Assembly: GCA_937898205.1 (NCBI GenBank)
Contig: CALEJC010000056.1
Span: forward strand, 1 to 13,628
Direction of reading: 5' to 3'
DNA from: an uncultured Bacteroidales bacterium
Lineage (GTDB): Bacteria > Bacteroidota > Bacteroidia > Bacteroidales > UBA932
Length of the DNA stretch: 13,628 nucleotides
Under the pieces are notes generated by a model. The model was not told where the DNA came from. It ran no database searches and saw nothing but the letters and a program-made list of their open reading frames with translations. Position 1 is the first letter of the stretch. Each line of letters starts with the position of its first letter. This document shows positions 6,874-13,628 of the stretch, piece after piece. The position numbers and the translations under genes are program-made.

Positions 6874-7750
6874 TACAAGCGACCTTCTCAAGAAGATCAG
6901 AAAGATCGAGATAAAGACCAAGGCTCTCTCCCACCAGATATTTGCCGGAGAGTATCACTCGGCCTTTAAGGGGCGTGGTATGGCATTCAGCGAAGTGAGA
7001 GAGTACCAATGGGGTGACGATGTGCGTTCGATGGATTGGAACGTCACTGCGCGCCAGGGTGTCCCTCACGTCAAAGTCTTTGAAGAAGAGCGCGAATTGA
7101 CCGTCGTGCTGCTTGTGGATGTGAGCCGTTCGGGCCTGTTTGGAACCCAATCGACCATCAAGCGCGAGAAGCTCGCCGAGATTGCGGCAGTTCTGGCCTA
7201 CAGCGCCATCCTCAACAACGACAAAGTCGGTGCTCTTTTCTTCTCTGACCATGTAGAGAAGTTCATCGCACCGGGCAAGGGCCGCACACAGCTTCTGCAC
7301 ATCATTCGCGAGATGCTTGAGCTCCAGCCGACTTCTGACGGCACCGATATCTCGGCCGCGTTGCGTTTTCTGACCAATGCGCTCAAGAAGAAGTGCACTT
7401 CTTTCCTGCTCAGCGATATGCTGGATATGGATGAGAACGGCACACCGAAGTATGAGGATGCGCTTAAAGTGGTGAGCAACCGTCATGATCTCAGTGTGAT
7501 CAAAGTCTATGACCCTCGCGAGAAGAGCATTCCAAACGTCGGCCTGGTGCACGCAAAAGACAGCGAAACAGGGCAGTCTGCATGGATTAATACATCCAGC
7601 CGCAAGGTGCGTGTGGCCTACGAAAACTGGTTCTCTGCCGCGCAGGACAAGGAGACTAAGCTCCTGAACAAGTATAAAATTGACAATGTTTCCATCGCCA
7701 CGGACCAAGACTATGTCAAGGCCTTGATGGCACTGTTTAATAAACGATGA
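6854..7750 (+). CDS. DUF58 domain protein with von Willebrand A-like fold
   Basis: DUF58 proteins almost always sit beside MoxR ATPases and carry a vWA-like domain thought to be the ATPase partner or adaptor. The 298-residue product contains the family signature GEYHSAFKGRGMAFSEVREY (32-51) and GDDVRSMDWNVTAR (54-67), followed by a metal-site motif DVSRS with Asp89, Ser91 and Ser93, so the MIDAS DxSxS pattern is intact. I see no membrane segment, so it is probably cytoplasmic. The ATG at 6854 overlaps moxR by 20 bp; it is the only ATG before the conserved part begins. The 3' end overlaps the next gene by 4 bp (ATGA). Confidence 0.93.
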   Translation: MPLSSHSTSDLLKKIRKIEIKTKALSHQIFAGEYHSAFKGRGMAFSEVREYQWGDDVRSMDWNVTARQGVPHVKVFEEERELTVVLLVDVSRSGLFGTQSTIKREKLAEIAAVLAYSAILNNDKVGALFFSDHVEKFIAPGKGRTQLLHIIREMLELQPTSDGTDISAALRFLTNALKKKCTSFLLSDMLDMDENGTPKYEDALKVVSNRHDLSVIKVYDPREKSIPNVGLVHAKDSETGQSAWINTSSRKVRVAYENWFSAAQDKETKLLNKYKIDNVSIATDQDYVKALMALFNKR

Positions 7751-8685
7751 AATTTATTGTAGTCATACTGACAGTGATGTTGCAGCTGGTTCCTCGCGGC
7801 CAGGCTTTTATTGAGCCAAGGCAGCAAAGGGACTCGATACTCATTGCAGATCAGTTGGAATATGGTTTCACTCTTGATAGTGTGGAGCTTGGAACCCAGT
7901 TTGGGTTTCAGGATTTCAGCGCCCTCGATGGTGATACACTTGCTTTGGTGAGAAACTGGGCCATAGATACGCTCTCTCAGACCAAGACTCACTTCAACAT
8001 GAAGGCCAGCATCCTGATAGCTCCGTTTGAAGAGGGCAACTATCATCTTCCGGATATAGCTGTGGCGCGATTGCGCAAGGGTGTGCTGGACACTTTGTTG
8101 TTTGAGGCCCAGAGCTTCGAAGCCAAGACCATGCCTGTCGATACTGCGACATTTGAGGTCTATCCGCTCAAGGATCAGATGAAATATCCTGTGACTTTTG
8201 ATGAAGTCTGGCCTTGGTGTGTGGGTGTTCTGGCTTTTGCCGGACTGGTTTTTCTGGTCGTATGGCTGATTATCCGTCGTGGATCCAAGGAGACCGAGGC
8301 TAAGACCAAGGAGTCATCATACATCGTGGCCCTCAGAGGACTTGACAAGTTCAGGGGAGAGAAATATTGGGCTCCGGAGAAGCAGAAAGCCTACTATTCG
8401 GGCATTACTGATGTCCTGAAAAATTATATCGATGACAGGTATTCTATCGATGCTCCCGAGATGACATCAGCCGAGTTGTTTGATGCTCTCAAATCAGAAA
8501 GCAGCCTCACGCCCGAGCTGTATAATGAGATGAAAGAACTCTTTGAAACAGCTGACTTTGTGAAGTTTGCCAAGATGACCACATCTCAGGAGGAAGCGTC
8601 AAAGGCATTGCCTCTGGCTGTCAAGTTTGTGATGAATACCTACCAATTGGAGCTTGAGGAGGAGCAGAAAGAAGATGTTCTTTGA
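7747..8685 (+). CDS. Membrane protein with BatD-like C-terminal domain, bat operon
   Basis: I do not recognise a named function. The 312-residue product starts with a signal peptide (about 1-20, ending PRGQA), has a periplasmic domain rich in beta-prone residues (about 21-150), one membrane helix (about 157-176, followed by RRGSK), and a cytoplasmic C-terminal domain (about 185-300). The C-terminal domain resembles that of BatD in the same operon: NYIDDRYSIDAPEMT here against GYISDKFNMDAADMS there, in the same place relative to the helix. Proteins of this layout are usual between the DUF58 gene and batA in Bacteroidota. It is tightly coupled: ATGA overlap with the DUF58 gene and an 11-bp overlap with batA. 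The likely role is a membrane partner of the MoxR/vWA complex. Confidence 0.85.
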   Translation: MKFIVVILTVMLQLVPRGQAFIEPRQQRDSILIADQLEYGFTLDSVELGTQFGFQDFSALDGDTLALVRNWAIDTLSQTKTHFNMKASILIAPFEEGNYHLPDIAVARLRKGVLDTLLFEAQSFEAKTMPVDTATFEVYPLKDQMKYPVTFDEVWPWCVGVLAFAGLVFLVVWLIIRRGSKETEAKTKESSYIVALRGLDKFRGEKYWAPEKQKAYYSGITDVLKNYIDDRYSIDAPEMTSAELFDALKSESSLTPELYNEMKELFETADFVKFAKMTTSQEEASKALPLAVKFVMNTYQLELEEEQKEDVL

Positions 8686-9658
8686 GTATCCTAAACTTCT
8701 TTGGCTTCTGATTGTGCCACTGCTCTTGGTGGCGCACTATCTCTATCTTGAACTCACTGAGCGCAAGCCTCACCTCAGGGTATCGGTTTTGTACCCTTGG
8801 ACCAGGACAGGCTTCAGCTTTTTCCATATTCTGAGACATGTGCCGTTTGTGCTCCGCATCGCGGCTCTGTGTCTTATCGTTATTGCCGTGGCTCGTCCTC
8901 GCTCGTCAAGCCAGATGGAATCCATTGATACAGAGGGTATTGATATTGTTCTTGCTATGGATGTCTCAACGAGTATGCTCGCGAGAGATTTCAAGCCTGA
9001 CCGCATCAATGCGGCAAAAGATATCGCGATCGAATTCATCGCGCAGAGACCTTCTGACAGGATGGGAATCGTGGTGTTTGCCGGAGAGAGCTACACTCAG
9101 TGCCCGCTCACTACCGACAGAGCTTCGCTCATCAACCTGATGAAGGAAGTGCAGACAGACCTCATTGAGGACGGTACAGCTATCGGCAACGGTCTCGCCA
9201 CCGCAGTTGCACGAATGATGGATTCCGATGCTCCCAGCCGCGTCGTGATCCTTCTTACAGACGGTGTAAACAACAGCGGAGAGGTCGCACCTTTGACCGC
9301 CGCCGAAATCGCCAAGACCTACGGAGTCAGAGTCTATACCATCGGAGTAGGTGCCAACGGCACGGCTCCATATCCTGTGATGACACCATGGGGAGTTGAG
9401 GTTCAGGACGTCAAGGTGGAGATTGATGAAGAACTCCTGAAGGAGGTAGCACAGACTACCGGCGGACGATATTTTAGAGCGACAGACAACACCAAGCTCG
9501 CTGAGATCTACTCGGAGATCAATAAGATGGAGACTGCTCGCACTACAGTGGACAGCTTCCCTATCTATAAAGAGCTTTTTGGAGGATATGCTCTTGCAGC
9601 TCTCGCTTGTCTGCTGCTGGAACTCATTGTAAGACTTTTAATTAGAAGATTACCATAA
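8675..9658 (+). CDS. batA: BatA, membrane-anchored von Willebrand A protein
   Basis: BatA is an inner-membrane vWA protein of the Bacteroides aerotolerance operon. The 327-residue product has N-terminal membrane segments (about residues 8-25 and 55-73), the conserved ARPR turn (73-76), a vWA domain with a complete MIDAS: DVSTS (Asp96, Ser98, Ser100), the GTAIG threonine and LLTDG, and a last membrane helix near the C-terminus (about 303-322). ATG at 8675 was chosen because MFFEYPKLLWLL is the usual start of this family and is preceded by a purine-rich GGAGGAGCAGAAAGAAG; an in-frame TTG at 8654 would only add seven charged residues. It overlaps batB as TAATG. BatA and BatB are paralogs and probably form a complex. 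Confidence 0.95.
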   Translation: MFFEYPKLLWLLIVPLLLVAHYLYLELTERKPHLRVSVLYPWTRTGFSFFHILRHVPFVLRIAALCLIVIAVARPRSSSQMESIDTEGIDIVLAMDVSTSMLARDFKPDRINAAKDIAIEFIAQRPSDRMGIVVFAGESYTQCPLTTDRASLINLMKEVQTDLIEDGTAIGNGLATAVARMMDSDAPSRVVILLTDGVNNSGEVAPLTAAEIAKTYGVRVYTIGVGANGTAPYPVMTPWGVEVQDVKVEIDEELLKEVAQTTGGRYFRATDNTKLAEIYSEINKMETARTTVDSFPIYKELFGGYALAALACLLLELIVRLLIRRLP

Positions 9659-10659
9659 TGCTATATTTCGCTGAACCGATATTCTTGTGGCTATTGCTGC
9701 TGGTGCCGCTGATCCTGGTAGGATTTGGCTTTATGCAGTATATGCGTCGCGTGCGCATTCGCCGTTTCGGCGAAGAGGCATTGGTAAAGGAACTGATGCC
9801 TTCCTACTCGGGGTCAAAGCGCTGGTGGAGGATTATTCTTTTCTGCATCGCCTTCTGGCTGTTTGTGATCGGACTCGCCCGACCTCAGATAGGTGCCAAG
9901 CTGGCAGAGAGGGAGACCAGGGGTGCGGAGCTGATGATCTGTCTGGACGTGTCCAACTCGATGTTGGCCGAGGATTATTCGCCTGACAGGCTTTCCAGAG
10001 CCAAATTGGCTATTTCCCGACTCGTTGACCGCCTTGACGGAGACAGAATAGGTCTGATCATCTTTGCCGGAAGCTCATTTGTGCAGCTTCCGATCACTAC
10101 TGACTATGTGTCGGCCAAGATGTTTCTCAACACTATAGACACTCATAGTGTCCCTGTGCAGGGTACGGCCATCGGTGATGCAATCCTGACTGCGGCCAGA
10201 AGTTTCAGCATACAAAGCGAGAAGAGCCGTGCGATCATCGTGATTACCGATGGAGAGAATCATGAGGATGATGCAGTGGAGGCGGCAAAGACCGTTGCCG
10301 AGACCGGAATAAGAGTCTATACCATCGGTGTCGGCTCTCTTCATGGTCAGCCTATCCCGATGGATGGAGAGCTGTTGCGTGACCAGAGGGGCGAGATAGT
10401 TGTCACAAGGCTCAACGAAGAAACCTTGACCAAGGTTGCAGCTGCAGGAAAAGGAGCCTATGTGCATGCAGGCAACGAAGAGTTTGGTCTTAATCCGATT
10501 ATCGATGAGATCCAGAGGATGGAAGACGAGCGCTTCAACTCTGTTGTTTTTGAGGAATATGATGAGCAGTATATGTATTTCTTCGGCTTGGCATTTATCC
10601 TGCTAGTTTTAGAAATGCTCATCGGAGATAGACGTCCAAAATGGAGGCTGTTTAAATGA
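9658..10659 (+). CDS. batB: BatB, membrane-anchored von Willebrand A protein
   Basis: This is the second vWA membrane protein of the operon, a paralog of BatA with the same plan. The 333-residue product has membrane segments at about 8-26 and 57-74, the conserved ARPQ turn (74-77), then a vWA domain with MIDAS residues DVSNS (Asp97, Ser99, Ser101), the GTAIGDA threonine and VITDGE, and a C-terminal helix near 308-324. The vWA domain lies on the periplasmic side if the family topology holds. Start and stop overlap both neighbours (TAATG with batA, ATGA with batC), pointing to coupled translation and a fixed ratio of subunits. Confidence 0.95.
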   Translation: MLYFAEPIFLWLLLLVPLILVGFGFMQYMRRVRIRRFGEEALVKELMPSYSGSKRWWRIILFCIAFWLFVIGLARPQIGAKLAERETRGAELMICLDVSNSMLAEDYSPDRLSRAKLAISRLVDRLDGDRIGLIIFAGSSFVQLPITTDYVSAKMFLNTIDTHSVPVQGTAIGDAILTAARSFSIQSEKSRAIIVITDGENHEDDAVEAAKTVAETGIRVYTIGVGSLHGQPIPMDGELLRDQRGEIVVTRLNEETLTKVAAAGKGAYVHAGNEEFGLNPIIDEIQRMEDERFNSVVFEEYDEQYMYFFGLAFILLVLEMLIGDRRPKWRLFK

Positions 10660-11384
10660 GAAAGTTGTTTTTGACTATTACAATGCTTGCGTTATGCTTG
10701 TCTCTCTCTGCCCAGAATGACAAGAGGGATGGCCGTGCAGGTAACCGTAAATATAAAAAAGGAGAGTACAGGGAAGCGGAGATCAGTTATCTGAAAGCTC
10801 TGGTAAAAGACTCGCTGTCACTTGCTTCCAATTACAATCTGGCGTCTGCATTGTATGCCCAGAAGGACTACGAAGGTGCAGCCGAGCAGCTCAAGGCTAT
10901 CGGTGAGCAGAGCGATTTGTCCCAGATACATTATAATATGGGTAATGCCGCTTTGCAGATGGAGGATTATGCTTCTGCAGTCCAGGCGTTCAAGCAGAGC
11001 CTTCTGATAGATCCGGAAGACCTGACAGCAAAAGAGAGTTATATCTATGCCAAGGAGAAGCTGAAGGACCAGCAGCAACAGCAGCAACAGCAGCAACAAG
11101 ATCAGAATCAGGACCAGAATCAGAATGATGATCAGCAGAACCAGGACCAGAACCAGGATCAGCAGGATCAGAATAATGACCAGCAGCAAAACAACGATCA
11201 ACAAGATCAGAATCAGCAGGATCAAAATCAGCAAGCTCAGCAGAATCCTGACAATCAGATATCAAAACAGCAGGCTCAGCAGATGCTGAGAGCCATCCAG
11301 GCAAAGGAAAAAGAAACACAGGATAAAGTAAATAAGGAGAAGGCTGCGTTGCTCCAGTCTCAACAGAAAGAAAAGAATTGGTAA
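10656..11384 (+). CDS. batC: BatC, exported TPR protein with D/Q/N-only tract
   Basis: BatC-type proteins are exported TPR proteins found next to BatB; they are thought to scaffold the Bat complex. The 242-residue product has a signal peptide (1-19, cut near SAQ), three TPR-like repeats (about residues 26-52, 56-83 and 90-122, the last reading HYNMGNAALQMEDYASAVQ), then a tract of only Asp, Gln and Asn (138-193), and a charged C-terminal helix (about 202-242) that ends in EKNW, like the short Trp-ended tail I recall from other BatC proteins. The TPR part gives the identity; the tract is the unusual element. It overlaps batB by 4 bp and the following gene by 1 bp. Confidence 0.9.
   Translation: MRKLFLTITMLALCLSLSAQNDKRDGRAGNRKYKKGEYREAEISYLKALVKDSLSLASNYNLASALYAQKDYEGAAEQLKAIGEQSDLSQIHYNMGNAALQMEDYASAVQAFKQSLLIDPEDLTAKESYIYAKEKLKDQQQQQQQQQQDQNQDQNQNDDQQNQDQNQDQQDQNNDQQQNNDQQDQNQQDQNQQAQQNPDNQISKQQAQQMLRAIQAKEKETQDKVNKEKAALLQSQQKEKNW
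11067..11234 (+). repeat. Low-complexity CAG/CAA/GAT/AAT tract in batC
   Basis: Fifty-six consecutive codons (residues 138-193 of BatC) code only Asp, Gln or Asn. It opens with ten glutamines made of a nearly regular CAG-CAG-CAA triplet, followed by irregular DQN, DQQ and NQ units. The mixed synonymous codons suggest the tract is old or under selection and not a recent pure slippage product, though the first 30 bases could still vary in length. Confidence 0.92.
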
Positions 11385-13628
11385 TGAAAAGATTATTATC
11401 CATACTCTGTGCAGTTTTTATAAGTCTGGCACTTTGTGCTCAAAATACTATCAAGGTAAAAGCCCCAAATCTTGTGGGTGTGGGGGAGCAGTTTAATGTA
11501 ACCTTCGTAATTACCGGCGATGATGAGGTCAAGGACTTTACCTGGGATGCAGGCAATGACTTCCAGCTCGTATGGGGACCGCAGAAAGGCAAGACTTCAT
11601 CATATAGTAATATCAATGGTCAGCGGAGCCATACTGTCCAGACCACCTATACCTATATCCTGATGCCTAAGAGCACCGGTACTTTCCGTCTTGCGGTGGC
11701 AACCGCCAAGGTAAAAGGAGAGACCATCAGCTCCGAAGTCCCTACTATAGAAGTTGTGAGCGATGGCTCGTCTGCATCATCGGCGGGTTCTTCGTCCGGC
11801 AACTCGTCGTCAACCAGTGCACAGACAGGCCAGGTCTCTTCAGAGGACCTCTTTATGAGGCTCAGCTTCAGCAAGACCAATGTGATGGTCGGAGAAACCA
11901 TCACAGCCACGCTTAAGCTCTATCAAAGAGTCAATATAGCCGGTTTTGAAAATGCCAAGTTCCCTGAGTTCAACTCTTTCTGGAGTCAGGAGATTGAAGC
12001 ACCTACAAATATCGAATTCCAGAGAGAAAATGTAGATGATAAGATCTACAACTCTGCTGTGCTCCGTCGTTGGAGCCTTGTGCCTCAGAAGGCAGGCGAG
12101 GTCACCATAGATCCTGCAGAACTCGTGGTTCTTGTCAATATCAGGGTTCCCCGCAGCTCGACCGGAAGCATCTTTGACAGCTTCTTCCAGGATGACTATC
12201 AGACCATCCGCAAACGTGTGACCACACCGGCAACAAAGATCAAGGTCAATGCTTTGCCGGCGGGCGCGCCTGCTAGTTTTGGCGGCGGTGTGGGCGAGTT
12301 TACTATGTCGGCAGCTTTGACAAAGGATTCTCTCAAGACACACGATGCAGCGTCACTCAAACTGACAGTCAAGGGACGCGGCAATGTGACTTTGCTGGAA
12401 GCTCCGGTAGTCAATTTCCCTCCGGACTTTGAAGTATATGACGTGAAGACAGCAGATATTCCTGGTGGAAAGACTTTTGAATATCCGTTTATTCCTCGCA
12501 GCCACGGAGAGTTTGTGATAGGCCCTATAGAATATAGCTACTACGACATCAACAGCCGCAAATATGTGAGCCTCTCGTTCGGTGAGCTCTCACTCAATGT
12601 GGCGAAGTCAGAGTCCGGCGCAAGTGTTTCCAACGCGGGTCAGATCGTGGCTCCTGTGCAGAAAAAGGGTGTGAGAGATCTGGGCACTGATATCCGTTAC
12701 ATCACAACGCCGCTTCCGTCTCTCGGAAAGGAAGGTTCTTTCTTTGTGGGTTCCGGCCTGTTCTGGATTCTGGTGGCTTTGATTATAGGCTTAGGTGTGG
12801 CAGTCTACTTTGTCCTGGGCTATATGGATGAGCGTAGGGCAGACGTGGTCGGCCGCAAGCACAGAGGAGCGGTGAAGATGGCCTCCGCACGCTTGTCGCA
12901 GGCAGGCTCGTTCCTCAAAAAAGGCCTCTATACAGCATTCTATGAGGAGCTTCATCGTGCACTCCTCGGATATATTTCGGACAAATTCAATATGGATGCT
13001 GCCGATATGAGCAAGGAAAACATTGCCGCGGCTCTGCTTGAAGCAGGTGCGGAGGAGAAGAGCTGCGCGGAGTTTGTAGACCTTCTTGCCGCTTGCGAAT
13101 TTGCCCGTTATGCCCCGGACGCCGGCAGAGAAGCGATGAGCGCACATTATGATCAGGCAGTATCAAGCATTTCTACAATAGAGAGTAGCATGAAACGTAA
13201 AAACAAGGGCGGTAGTGCCGCAGCTTCTGTAATTGCAATAATGTTGATGCTTGGCACAGGCTTCAGCGCCTCTGCCCAGAGAGCGGATTCGCTTTGGTAT
13301 GATGGAGTGAGCGCCTATGAGCAGGCTGCATTTGGGCAGGCGATTGCTTCTTGGGAGGCAGTGATAGAGAGCGGTGTGTCCAGCGAGGAGCTATACTACA
13401 ATCTCGGCAATGCCCACTATAAAAATGGCGATGTGGCTCAGGCTGTGCTCAACTACGAGAGAGCGCTGAAACTCAATCCATCCTATGAGAGTGCGCGTGT
13501 CAATCTTGAGTTTGTATCTGAGGAGCTGCAGGACCAGATCCTTATGAAGGCTGACGGTTATCCCACCTATAACTTCTGCCACGTTATCGACGACCACCTT
13601 ATGGGTGTCACCCACGTTGTTCGTGGCT
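11384..13628 (+). CDS. batD: BatD fused in frame to a BatE-like TPR module; 3' end chimeric and cut by the window
   Basis: BatD proteins are exported, membrane-anchored partners of BatA and BatB. The frame is open from the ATG, which overlaps the batC stop as TAATG, to the window end (748 codons). Residues 1-20 are a signal peptide ending CAQ; about 20-450 form the beta-rich periplasmic BatD region with a Ser/Gly-rich linker near 126-145; about 453-478 is a membrane helix; about 505-590 is a cytoplasmic helical domain. From residue 603 a second export-type hydrophobic segment and TPR repeats follow, matching a separate BatE protein in relatives. From about residue 720 the sequence becomes glutamyl-tRNA synthetase, so the true C-terminus of BatE is missing. 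BatD is certain; whether the fusion to BatE is natural is open, since stops in both other frames hug the ATG at 13190. Confidence 0.85.
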   Translation, partial: MKRLLSILCAVFISLALCAQNTIKVKAPNLVGVGEQFNVTFVITGDDEVKDFTWDAGNDFQLVWGPQKGKTSSYSNINGQRSHTVQTTYTYILMPKSTGTFRLAVATAKVKGETISSEVPTIEVVSDGSSASSAGSSSGNSSSTSAQTGQVSSEDLFMRLSFSKTNVMVGETITATLKLYQRVNIAGFENAKFPEFNSFWSQEIEAPTNIEFQRENVDDKIYNSAVLRRWSLVPQKAGEVTIDPAELVVLVNIRVPRSSTGSIFDSFFQDDYQTIRKRVTTPATKIKVNALPAGAPASFGGGVGEFTMSAALTKDSLKTHDAASLKLTVKGRGNVTLLEAPVVNFPPDFEVYDVKTADIPGGKTFEYPFIPRSHGEFVIGPIEYSYYDINSRKYVSLSFGELSLNVAKSESGASVSNAGQIVAPVQKKGVRDLGTDIRYITTPLPSLGKEGSFFVGSGLFWILVALIIGLGVAVYFVLGYMDERRADVVGRKHRGAVKMASARLSQAGSFLKKGLYTAFYEELHRALLGYISDKFNMDAADMSKENIAAALLEAGAEEKSCAEFVDLLAACEFARYAPDAGREAMSAHYDQAVSSISTIESSMKRKNKGGSAAASVIAIMLMLGTGFSASAQRADSLWYDGVSAYEQAAFGQAIASWEAVIESGVSSEELYYNLGNAHYKNGDVAQAVLNYERALKLNPSYESARVNLEFVSEELQDQILMKADGYPTYNFCHVIDDHLMGVTHVVRG
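13190..13540 (+). other. BatE-like module: signal-type segment plus TPRs, within the fused frame
   Basis: From the ATG at 13190 the frame reads like the start of an independent exported protein: MKRKNKGG, a hydrophobic core, and a cleavage-like end SASAQ at about residue 30. TPR repeats follow, for example ELYYNLGNAHYKNGDVAQAVLNY and then ERALKLNPSYESARVNLEF, which is the BatE pattern. It would be called a separate batE if batD had a stop before it, but none exists in frame. In the fused protein the hydrophobic segment would cross the membrane again and put the TPRs in the periplasm, the same side as a secreted BatE. Confidence 0.75.
13541..13628 (+). pseudogene. gltX: Glutamyl-tRNA synthetase core fragment joined to BatE
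   Basis: The last 29 codons read LMKADGYPTYNF, then CHVIDDHLMGVTHVVRG. This is the class I catalytic core of glutamyl-tRNA synthetase just before its RGEE/RGSE segment. It has no relation to BatE, where a periplasmic Val-Pro-Glu segment and a membrane helix would be expected. The wording (PTYNF, MGVTHVVRG) resembles Bacillota enzymes; Bacteroidota ones that I recall read PTYHLANVVDDHLMKITHVIRG. The preceding Asp-Gln-Ile occurs in both families at this place, which may be where the two sequences were joined. I take it as a probable assembly artefact at a contig end. Confidence 0.8.

Noticed and set aside
5722..6921. 399-codon open frame on the minus strand across moxR
   Set aside because: It is antisense to moxR, which has every family motif, and also overlaps truA. 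Its product has no recognisable domain and odd composition; it results from codon bias of the opposite strand.
6860..7708. 282-codon open frame on the minus strand across the DUF58 gene
   Set aside because: Entirely antisense to a well-supported gene and without recognisable motifs.
8654..8674. TTG start for batA seven codons upstream
   Set aside because: The added residues are charged and precede the family's usual hydrophobic N-terminus; ATG at 8675 has a purine-rich stretch at a fitting distance.
10818..11234. 138-codon minus-strand frame coding a very hydrophobic Leu/Ile/Val protein
   Set aside because: It is the reverse complement of the CAG/CAA/GAT/AAT tract of batC; repeated glutamine and asparagine codons read as leucine and isoleucine codons on the other strand. 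Not a membrane protein gene.
13541..13628. A new BatE-aminoacyl-tRNA synthetase fusion enzyme
   Set aside because: A periplasmic TPR protein fused to the middle of a cytoplasmic synthetase core, without its N-terminal HIGH region, could not work as a synthetase. A chimeric join is much more likely.

Overview
The window looks like chromosomal DNA of a member of the Bacteroidota, most likely order Bacteroidales. The evidence is a complete MoxR/Bat gene cluster, a topoisomerase IV subunit A of the Bacteroidota type, an RluB with a long Gly/Arg-rich N-terminal extension, a Bacteroidota-type promoter (-33 TTGA, 19-bp spacer, -7 TATCTTTG) and few obvious Shine-Dalgarno sequences. Genus cannot be told from the sequence. 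Almost every base is coding; the only non-coding gaps above a few bases are 64 bp (4984-5047) and 26 bp (5855-5880).

Left half, minus strand, read right to left: truA (tRNA pseudouridine synthase), then a promoter, then exbB-exbD-tonB-rluB-era-parC. These six genes are separated by 2 bp or less or overlap by 1 bp, so they form one transcription unit. It joins proton-motive-force coupling to the outer membrane (ExbB/ExbD/TonB) with a 23S rRNA modification enzyme, the 30S-assembly GTPase Era and topoisomerase IV subunit A. parC runs off the left edge.

Right half, plus strand: moxR, a DUF58 protein, a membrane protein with a BatD-like C-terminal domain, batA, batB, batC and batD fused in frame to a BatE-like TPR module. 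Every junction overlaps by 1-20 bp. This is the known Bacteroides aerotolerance (Bat) type operon: a MoxR AAA+ ATPase working with several von Willebrand A (MIDAS) proteins anchored in the inner membrane, plus periplasmic TPR and BatD proteins. Its biochemical task is not settled; roles in envelope stress, oxygen tolerance or folding of exported metal-dependent proteins have been proposed.

The right end is abnormal. In the middle of the BatE module the reading frame passes at about 13540 into 29 residues that read as the class I core of glutamyl-tRNA synthetase, and of a type closer to Bacillota than to Bacteroidota as I recall these families. The two proteins share Asp-Gln-Ile at the join. 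I read this as a probable assembly chimera at a short shared sequence and not a real fusion gene. I found no wholly new system; the points most worth a second look are this junction, the BatD-BatE fusion, duplicated C-terminal domains within the bat operon, a 56-residue D/Q/N-only tract in BatC, a 12-unit heptad array in RluB, and substituted key residues in ParC and ExbB.
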